A stretch of 59,510 nt of DNA, from assembly GCA_017454325.1 (NCBI GenBank), contig JAFTDG010000158.1, positions 1 through 59,510 on the forward strand, in the 5' to 3' direction. Both the position numbers and the translations under genes were made by a program. This document shows, piece after piece, positions 54,147-59,510 of the stretch. Within the stretch, counting starts at the first letter, position 1, and every line of letters begins with the position of its first letter. The stretch is from Desulfovibrio sp. (GTDB taxonomy: Bacteria > Desulfobacterota > Desulfovibrionia > Desulfovibrionales > Desulfovibrionaceae). The notes beneath the pieces were generated by a model that ran no database searches, was not told the DNA's origin, and saw only the letters and a program-made list of their open reading frames with translations.

Positions 54147-54994
54147 TGTCCAGAAATCCACTCATGCTGGCAGTTATAGCTCTGTTGCTCATTGTTGGCG
54201 CCAGTCAAAGCTTCTTTACCGTACATCAGACACAGAAGGCACTTGTACTGCAACTGGGAGACCCTCTCTCAGAGGTATATGGCCCTGGGCTTCATCTCAA
54301 AGTGCCCTTTATTCAAAACGTTGTCTATTTCGATGCACGAGTGCTGGATTATGAAGCACGCTCTCGTGAAGCCTTTACTGTAGATAAAAAGGCCATTGTT
54401 CTCGACAACTATGCCCGTTGGAAGATTATTGATCCGCTGCAATTCTACCGCACCATGCGCACGATCCCAGGTGCCCAGGCCAGACTGGACGATGTAGTCT
54501 ATTCACAACTTCGTGCCTTAGTAGGTGCATATACACTGACTCAGGTTGTTTCCTCGCATCGTGCAGCCATTATGAAGGAAGTAACAGACAAGGTGTCCGC
54601 GCTCATGCATAATTACGGGGTTGAAGTTCTGGATGTACGCATCAAGCGCACGGATCTGCCTCCCGAAAACCAAAGGGCAATTTTCGACCGCATGCGGGCT
54701 GAACGTGAACGGCAGGCCAAACAATACCGTTCTGAGGGTGATGAAGAATCCACACGTATCCGGTCAGATGCTGATCGGCAAAAAGCTGTTATCCTGGCAG
54801 AAGCAGCACGGGCAGCCCAGATCGAACGCGGCCGGGGGGATGCCTCGGCAGCAGGCATCTATGCCCAGGCGTACAATAAGTCCCCTCAATTCTACACATA
54901 CCAACGGTATCTTGAAGCCATGCGGAAATCGTTAAAGGAAAACAGCAAAATGGTTCTCTCCAACGAAACCCCGCTTCTCAACCTGCAACGCTGA
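54146..54994 (+). CDS. hflC: HflC, membrane protease regulator (SPFH/stomatin family)
   Basis: HflC is the partner of HflK in the FtsH-associated membrane complex. The 282 residues have an N-terminal anchor (about 5-23) and SPFH domain (FTVHQTQKALVLQLGDPLSEVYGPGLHLKVPFIQNV). They have VLDNYARWKIIDPLQFYRTM, VEVLDVRIKRTDLP, and a helical end with RAERERQAKQYRSEGDEESTRIRSDADRQKAVI. It begins within the hflK stop and is followed by mltB after 85 nt on the same strand. Confidence 0.95.
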   Translation: MSRNPLMLAVIALLLIVGASQSFFTVHQTQKALVLQLGDPLSEVYGPGLHLKVPFIQNVVYFDARVLDYEARSREAFTVDKKAIVLDNYARWKIIDPLQFYRTMRTIPGAQARLDDVVYSQLRALVGAYTLTQVVSSHRAAIMKEVTDKVSALMHNYGVEVLDVRIKRTDLPPENQRAIFDRMRAERERQAKQYRSEGDEESTRIRSDADRQKAVILAEAARAAQIERGRGDASAAGIYAQAYNKSPQFYTYQRYLEAMRKSLKENSKMVLSNETPLLNLQR

Positions 54995-55079
54995 TGCGCT
55001 GTATGACTAATCCTTTATGCTTTTATACACTGCACGACATGCCGGGCAGGATAACTACTGCTGATGAGGCTGTGGCCGC

Positions 55080-56165
55080 ATGAAACCGTCTTTTTGGGCC
55101 GATTTTTGCCAAAAAACCGCTGTGTGCCCTCTAATATGCTTGGCTCTGTGCCTGTCATTACCGGCCTGTAGTGGCGCACAGGCGCCCAACCAACCTCTGC
55201 CCCGTCAGGAAGGCGATACGCCGGCTGCTCCCCACGCTCAGGTGGCGATAGCACCTGTATGGCTACCATTGCGAGAACGCCTCGCCACAGACGGCATTTC
55301 AGGCCCTGCTGTGGATGCTCTGCTGGCAACTCTGCCTCAGACCCCCACACAATCCCCCATGGGAAGAAAGATACGCGAACTCTATCAGCGCAAATTCTTT
55401 CCAAAACCCTCTGTCAAAAAACGCAACCTATATTACAAGGGAGTTGTAACTCAGGCAAATGCCGCAACATGCAGACGCTTTGTGGCCGATAACCACACAG
55501 CTTTTACACTGGCGGAAAAGCAATATGGTGTGCCCGCATCCATTGCTGTAGCGCTGTTATTTGTGGAAACTCGTCTGGGCACGGTACTGGGAGATGTGCC
55601 TGAAAATGCCTTCTACACGTTAGCCAGCATGTCCGTTAGCCGCCGTATGGAGGATATCGCCAACTGGCTGCCTCGTATGCCAGGCCACGAACAGCATACC
55701 GACTGGTTTGCCGAAACCATGCCCAAACGCGCAGACTGGGCATACAAGGAAACACGGGCGCTGGTTGAACATATGCTTCGTGACCATGTTCCACCGGAGC
55801 ATTTGCCGGGCTCCATCTACGGTGCAGTAGGACTTTGCCAATTCATGCCCTCAAATATTACTATGTATGGCGCTGATGGCAATGGTGACAATCGTGTGGA
55901 TCTCTTTGAAATTCCCGACGCAGTAGCAAGCCTCTCCAACTATCTTGTCCATCATGGCTGGCGGCCCGGCCTGTCGCGAGAACGGCAGCACAAAATACTT
56001 ATGACATACAATCATGCGACGATTTATGCCAATACCATCCTGGCCCTAGCCGATGTTGTGGAACACAAGCCCGTGCCATCAGACGCGGCAACTGTGGGAC
56101 ATCGCCGCAACAGACCGGCCAAATCCGCTACGAAGGCTTCAAGGAAAAAGCCCTTGCAACGCTAA
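55080..56165 (+). CDS. mltB: Lytic murein transglycosylase B (lipoprotein)
   Basis: MltB cleaves peptidoglycan glycan strands, forming 1,6-anhydro-muramyl ends. The 361-residue protein starts with a lipoprotein signal (hydrophobic stretch ending LSLPACSG; lipobox Leu-Pro-Ala-Cys, Cys about 30). The catalytic domain has ASIAVALLFVETRLGTVLGDVPENAFYTLASMS with the catalytic Glu in FVETRLG, and IYGAVGLCQFMPSNITMYGADGNGDNRVDLFEIPDAVASLSNYL. A basic tail (GHRRNRPAKSATKASRKK) follows. ATG 55080 has GAGG upstream at longer spacing. Confidence 0.9.
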   Translation: MKPSFWADFCQKTAVCPLICLALCLSLPACSGAQAPNQPLPRQEGDTPAAPHAQVAIAPVWLPLRERLATDGISGPAVDALLATLPQTPTQSPMGRKIRELYQRKFFPKPSVKKRNLYYKGVVTQANAATCRRFVADNHTAFTLAEKQYGVPASIAVALLFVETRLGTVLGDVPENAFYTLASMSVSRRMEDIANWLPRMPGHEQHTDWFAETMPKRADWAYKETRALVEHMLRDHVPPEHLPGSIYGAVGLCQFMPSNITMYGADGNGDNRVDLFEIPDAVASLSNYLVHHGWRPGLSRERQHKILMTYNHATIYANTILALADVVEHKPVPSDAATVGHRRNRPAKSATKASRKKPLQR

Positions 56166-56354
56166 TATGCTCATCCTCCAAAGAAGACCCGCACAGTCTT
56201 ACAAGACCTGGGCACGGTACGGCTCGCACTTCCGGACTTTTTATTGAACAATATCTAGGTATCCTGCTTATTGTGCTCATAATTATGCAGGATTATGCCA
56301 TAGGTACGCCTGTCATGGGGCTGTACCGGCGAATACCATTTCATAGGAGCTGCC

Positions 56355-57485
56355 ATGAAATATCTTGGTGAAGAAATCAAAAAACTTGGTTTTGGCCTTA
56401 TGCGCCTACCAAAGAATGGGGATGCTATTGATGTGGAGCAGGTCAAAACAATGGTGGATATGTTCCTCTCGCGCGGATTCACATATTTTGACACTGCCTG
56501 GGCGTATCCCGGCAGTGAGGATGCTATCCGTCAGGCACTGGTTGAACGTCATCCACGGGACAGCTTCCAGCTTGCCACCAAAAATGCAGCATGGATCAAT
56601 TGCAAAACACGTGATGATGCCATAGCGCAGTTCGAAACTTCATTGCGACAGACCGGTGCCGGATATTTCGATTTCTACCTGCTTCATAACTTGGGTGAAA
56701 TGCGAACAGCCTTTTTTGAGAATTTCGATCTGTGGAATTTTGTACTGCAAAAAAAAAATGAAGGGTTGGTGAAGCATTTGGGCTTTTCATTTCACTCCAC
56801 AGCGGAAGAACTAGAAGAAATTCTGACACGGCATCCGGAAGCCGAATTCGTACAGTTACAAATCAATTACGCTGACTGGGAAAGCCCGGCCATTCAGTCC
56901 CGCCGCTGTTATGAGGTAGCACGTGCCCATGGCAAACCAATAGTCATCATGGAACCTGTCAAGGGTGGGCTGCTCGCCAATCCGCCCAAGCCTGTTGCTG
57001 ATGTTTTGCGCGGCGCTAATGCCTCAGCATCTTTGGCATCGTGGGCTATTCGTTTCGCTGCCAGCCTCGAAGGGGTCATCACTGTGCTGTCTGGCATGAG
57101 CAACATAGAGCAGATGGAGAACAATACAGGATATATGGAACATTTTCAGCCCCTCACATCTACGGAAAGAGCTGCAGTTGACAAGGCACACAATGTTCTT
57201 GCGGCTCTGCCTGTCATTCCATGCACGTCCTGTGACTACTGCGCCAAGGTTTGCCCACAGGAAGTCGGTATCTCCGGCTCGTTCACAGCGCTGAATATTC
57301 TCAATCTTTATAAGGATATGAAGACAGCCACACAGCAGCAAGAGTGGCTGGTAGATATGCACGGCAGGAAACGGGCTTCAGAATGTATTCAGTGCGGTGC
57401 TTGTGAGGAAGTCTGCCCGCAGCACATCGCCATACGTGATGAACTCCAGAAGGTCAGGTCAGCTTTTGACAAGCCTAGGGGATAA
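56355..57485 (+). CDS. Aldo/keto reductase with C-terminal 4Fe-4S ferredoxin domain
   Basis: The 376-residue protein joins an aldo/keto reductase barrel (about 1-270) to two ferredoxin-like Cys clusters. The barrel has the Asp-Tyr-Lys-His set in TYFDTAWAYPGSED, ATKNAAW and LLHNLGEM. The clusters are CTSCDYCAKVCPQE (near 290) and CIQCGACEEVCPQH (near 345), each a C-x2-C-x2-C-x3-C group, enough for two 4Fe-4S centres. Such enzymes are common in anaerobes, where electrons probably come from ferredoxin instead of NADPH alone. The substrate is unknown. GGAG precedes the ATG. Confidence 0.9.
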   Translation: MKYLGEEIKKLGFGLMRLPKNGDAIDVEQVKTMVDMFLSRGFTYFDTAWAYPGSEDAIRQALVERHPRDSFQLATKNAAWINCKTRDDAIAQFETSLRQTGAGYFDFYLLHNLGEMRTAFFENFDLWNFVLQKKNEGLVKHLGFSFHSTAEELEEILTRHPEAEFVQLQINYADWESPAIQSRRCYEVARAHGKPIVIMEPVKGGLLANPPKPVADVLRGANASASLASWAIRFAASLEGVITVLSGMSNIEQMENNTGYMEHFQPLTSTERAAVDKAHNVLAALPVIPCTSCDYCAKVCPQEVGISGSFTALNILNLYKDMKTATQQQEWLVDMHGRKRASECIQCGACEEVCPQHIAIRDELQKVRSAFDKPRG

Positions 57486-57568
57486 AATAAAGGCGTTGTC
57501 GATCAGACAGTCATTTATTTTAGCATATCGCAATGACCACCTGTGACACGTATAGATGCCGGTGAACT

Positions 57569-57742
57569 TATGGTTCCTTGAGGGTCGAGTCTATCACAGG
57601 AATTGATTCAGAGAAACAGGAACTGACCGTCACCATTGATAGGAGACCTGTTATCTATGATTTTACTGACCAGGATGAACTCGTACTCGCCTATGTCATA
57701 CCCCTTCATAAGTCACAGGGAGCGAAGTACCCAACCTTCTAG
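57569..57742 (+). pseudogene. Remnant of a RecD-like (RecD2/TraA-type) DNA helicase C-terminus
   Basis: The in-frame stretch reads about VESITGIDSEKQELTVTID, then RRPVIYDFTDQDELVLAYVIP and LHKSQGAKYPTF before a stop at 57740-57742. This is the well-known C-terminal end of RecD2-like helicases, whose usual form ends ...YDFSELDELVLAYA...HKSQGSEYP. The upstream frame is closed by a TGA at 57563-57565 region, and no helicase body precedes it, so it is a fragment. It sits just upstream of the L,D-transpeptidase gene and marks past rearrangement. Confidence 0.75.
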
Positions 57743-57827
57743 GATTTCTTGGTTCGTATTTCAATCCAAAGATGCTGTGAATGCAGTGTACTGTCAAACG
57801 AGAATACCAATGCGGGAGGATACCCTC

Positions 57828-58511
57828 TTGAAAAGTTTCTATGCCCTGTTGTTAATTGTCATGACCTGCTGCATTTCCCTGCCAGCGTCGGCTTCCGGTC
57901 CTGTTTCATTGCCACCACAGGAAGTTGCCAAGCTGAAAGCAGCACGGGGAGCGAACCAGCTTATTCTTGTCGGCAACACTGTGAACACGGATGCAGTGCT
58001 CACCTTTTACGAAAAGAGAGGAACATCCTGGAAAAAGGTGTTCACAACTCATGCCTATATAGGCAAGAAAGGTCTTGGTAAAAGCAAGGAAAACGATGGC
58101 AAAACGCCAGTGGGGGTATTTCGATTTACAAAGGCATTTGGTCTCGCTCCTGATCCAGGCTGTGCCCTTGGCTATACACAGGTGAATGAATCACACTACT
58201 GGGTTGGAGACAGCCAATCCCCCTTCTACAACAAGCTGGTCAGTACACGAAATGGAGTCAAGTTTGACAAATCCAAGAGTGAGCATATTGCCGAGTATTT
58301 CATGGCATATCAGTATGTCCTTAATATCGGCTATAATGAAGGCGGTAAACCTGGTCTCGGATCAGCCATTTTTTTGCATTGTGCAACGGGTATTCCATTT
58401 ACGGGAGGGGGTGTTGCCATTCCTGAGGAATATATGCTTCGTTTAATGCAAACCATTCAACCGAGGTGCAAAATTGTTATCGCAAAGCTTCAGGATTTGA
58501 GCAAATTCTGA
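57828..58511 (+). CDS. L,D-transpeptidase-like (YkuD family) secreted protein with Gly at the catalytic Cys position
   Basis: The 227-residue exported protein has signal MKSFYALLLIVMTCCISLPASASG (cleavage near 24). The mature part is YkuD-like: an IGKKGLGKSKENDGKTPVGVF segment, LNIGYNEGGKPGLGSAIFLHC with conserved His184, then FTGGGVAIPEEYM. Active enzymes have Cys where this has Gly195 (GGT codon at 58410-58412, one base from TGT). A different Cys, Cys185, follows the His. The protein may be an inactive homologue or use another residue. TTG 57828 is chosen because GGGAGG is 8 nt upstream; ATG 57810 is possible. Confidence 0.8.
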   Translation: MKSFYALLLIVMTCCISLPASASGPVSLPPQEVAKLKAARGANQLILVGNTVNTDAVLTFYEKRGTSWKKVFTTHAYIGKKGLGKSKENDGKTPVGVFRFTKAFGLAPDPGCALGYTQVNESHYWVGDSQSPFYNKLVSTRNGVKFDKSKSEHIAEYFMAYQYVLNIGYNEGGKPGLGSAIFLHCATGIPFTGGGVAIPEEYMLRLMQTIQPRCKIVIAKLQDLSKF

Positions 58512-59097
58512 ACTGGAGCGATGGATACGTGCATTCTTCCTCCAAGCAGATATTGACTTCATACCACGTGTACCTAGTTGTAAGTGTACAGGTCACTTCA
58601 AACCGGGAAGACGCCATGCATCCGCTGATTGGTCTTGCCCGCATCGCGACGGACGCATCTGCCAGGCATCATTATTTCCGCTGTCGCATTCTGAGTATGG
58701 CGACATGTCATCAAGACTGAACTGAACAGGTACGAAAGTGCCCCCGGCGACGGACTTCCTGAAAAGAAGGCAAACTGACTGTACTGAATTTTCCAATAGC
58801 ATGAGAATCCCCTGTTGGCGGATGCTCTGCCAGCAGAGGGTTGTTTTATCCTTGTCTCATAGATACTGAGAAGGTCATGGATTCATTTCAGCGGCATTAC
58901 CGGATATGTTTCTCCCAGAATCTGACAGCATGTCAGTCCATCCGGCAGCCGAGGTTCCCTCACCTGTCCCGAATCCATGTCCCACCTGCTCATAAAGATG
59001 AATTCCGCATCTATTCCATATTCAGTCAATGACTGAATACGGTTTCTCATACCATCAATGGTGAAGAAGGGAAAATCTTATAACTATAAAAAAATAA
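58512..59097. other. Stretch without a recognised gene (degraded accessory DNA)
   Basis: No intact gene with a ribosome site is visible between the L,D-transpeptidase gene and the terminator at 59098. A hairpin at 58809-58840 (10-bp stem with G-U pairs, then TTGTTTT) may terminate rightward transcription. A 55-residue minus-strand frame at 58883-59050 (ends at 58883-58885) reads as plausible protein (RIQSLTEYGIDAEF, FMSRWDMDSG) but has no family match that I recognise and a stop just upstream. It may be a fragment of a larger gene. Confidence 0.4.
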
Positions 59098-59124
59098 GGG
59101 CTTCATGGAATTTCCAAGAAGCCC
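59098..59124 (-). terminator. tRNA-type terminator, minus strand
   Basis: GGGCTTC / GAAGCCC plus an inner TGGAA / TTCCA pair form a strong hairpin, followed on the minus strand by TTATTTTTTTAT. It lies 13 nt past a CCA-ending tRNA 3' fragment and so would have ended that tRNA's transcript. Confidence 0.75.
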
Positions 59125-59137
59125 AAAGTCCCTTATA

Positions 59138-59155
59138 TGGTGCGAGGGCGGGACT
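59138..59155 (-). tRNA. 3'-end remnant of a tRNA gene (probable attachment-site core)
   Basis: On the minus strand the 18 bases AGTCCCGCCCTCGCACCA look like the end of a tRNA: T-arm 3' strand, a CCCTCGC acceptor strand, discriminator A and encoded CCA. Upstream the sequence is not tRNA-like (no T-loop TTCGA), so only the tail remains. A terminator follows it. The acceptor CCCTCGC with discriminator A fits a leucine tRNA, but that is an inference. This is how a tRNA looks at the far side of an inserted element. Confidence 0.65.
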
Positions 59156-59209
59156 AGAGATATACCTATATTGCATTAAAATTCATAAATATTTTTAGCA
59201 GTACACATA

Positions 59210-59233
59210 AAAGTTGCCCCCAAAGTTGCCCCC
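59210..59233 (+). repeat. Tandem 12-bp repeat beside the tRNA remnant
   Basis: AAAGTTGCCCCC occurs twice with no gap (59210-59221 and 59222-59233), 55 nt from the tRNA remnant. Short direct repeats next to a tRNA attachment core are typical of integrase arm-type binding sites. Confidence 0.6.
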
Positions 59234-59347
59234 ATTTTTTACCCTTAATTTGAATGACACTTACTACTTTACAATGACAAAGTCACGTTTATCAAGCGTG
59301 GCATACCGTTTATTAGTCATAAACTGTGTGATTCATAGACATAGTTT

Positions 59348-59510
59348 CTATTTTCTGAGCTGTAGTTTTCGGCTGTAATTTTGTTCCTGGATATGTTCCT
59401 CTTCAGGGTGATAGTTGAGAGCGACCTCATCAGACAATGGCGTCTGATCAATCAATTCACAGTATCTTTCTATTGGCGTCTTTCCTTTATGCGCACCATG
59501 AGGGCGCTCC
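59348..59510 (-). CDS. IS481-like transposase, C-terminal part (runs off the window)
   Basis: A minus-strand frame from the window edge to a stop at 59348-59350 encodes 53 residues beginning ERPHGAHKGKTPIERYCEL and ending NYSRKLQLRK. The R-P-H-G-A-x-x-G-K-T-P motif is the end of the DDE integrase core of IS481-type transposases. The tail resembles the usual PNYRxxLQLRK ending. The rest of the element lies beyond the window. I could not place its left inverted repeat. Confidence 0.8.
   Translation of the reverse strand, partial: ERPHGAHKGKTPIERYCELIDQTPLSDEVALNYHPEEEHIQEQNYSRKLQLRK

Noticed and set aside
58593..58802. Minus-strand 69-residue frame in the border region
   Set aside because: No ribosome site, no family recognised, and no support over the opposite strand. 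It was left within the no-gene stretch.

Overview
The window looks like chromosomal DNA of a flagellated Gram-negative sulfate-reducer-type bacterium, most probably a member of the Desulfovibrionaceae. This is inferred from the gene mix, not from a marker gene: fliJ with a MotE-like protein, a MucR/Ros-type zinc-finger regulator, an SprA-related HExxH protein, meso-diaminopimelate dehydrogenase, lipopolysaccharide sugar genes, and a Fur-box-controlled DUF2325/flavodoxin operon. Most genes are GC-rich with clear Shine-Dalgarno sites. The polysaccharide block, the diguanylate cyclase and the far right end are visibly more AT-rich.

Layout. 1-4751: mostly leftward housekeeping (a partial basic protein, secG, tpiA, rimI, mreB with a GAF-domain gene) plus a rightward degenerate Nudix gene. 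4905-8151: an HD-domain protein, a PheC-like periplasmic binding-fold lipoprotein and a sensor diguanylate cyclase. 8309-11135 (leftward): a secreted unknown, cobU and a membrane-anchored protein with a period-5 Gly/Gln repeat. 11369-15549: thiD, then the tightly packed fliJ-motE-truA-argB run. 15578-17866: SprA-related protein, rfbC and rfbA. 18194-24619: a small unknown, M18 aminopeptidase and folC, a MucR-like regulator, an unknown, grpE and a GT4 glycosyltransferase.

24862-33968 is a surface-polysaccharide block on the plus strand. It has a WbpG-like amidotransferase, then WbpA-, WbpD-, WbpE- and WbpB-like enzymes, a second WbpD-like acetyltransferase, a GumK-like glycosyltransferase and a GtrII-like membrane glycosyltransferase. 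Together these fit synthesis of a UDP-2,3-diacetamido-uronic acid, possibly amidinated, and its transfer into a glycan. fcl/gmd (GDP-fucose) at 43487-45590 and rfbA/rfbC may feed related glycans.

33978-36908: an NtrC-type response regulator and a histidine kinase with a Met/His-rich periplasmic loop. 37058-41993: an unknown, universal stress protein, hisC, cmk, tag and ddh. 42112-43387: an operon of DUF2325 protein, Cys/His-tailed protein and flavodoxin, with a Fur-like box placed exactly between its -35 and -10. 45725-50334: cbiQO, a beta-hydroxyacid dehydrogenase and a branching enzyme. 50377-56165: speA, an unknown, hflK, hflC and mltB. 56355-58511: a ferredoxin-type aldo/keto reductase, a RecD-like helicase remnant and an L,D-transpeptidase-like protein whose expected catalytic Cys is Gly.

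The right end (about 58512-59510) is accessory DNA. It holds an 18-bp tRNA 3' end with its own terminator, a tandem 12-bp repeat of the kind seen near integrase sites, and the C-terminus of an IS481-like transposase running off the window. I read this as the border of an integrated element.
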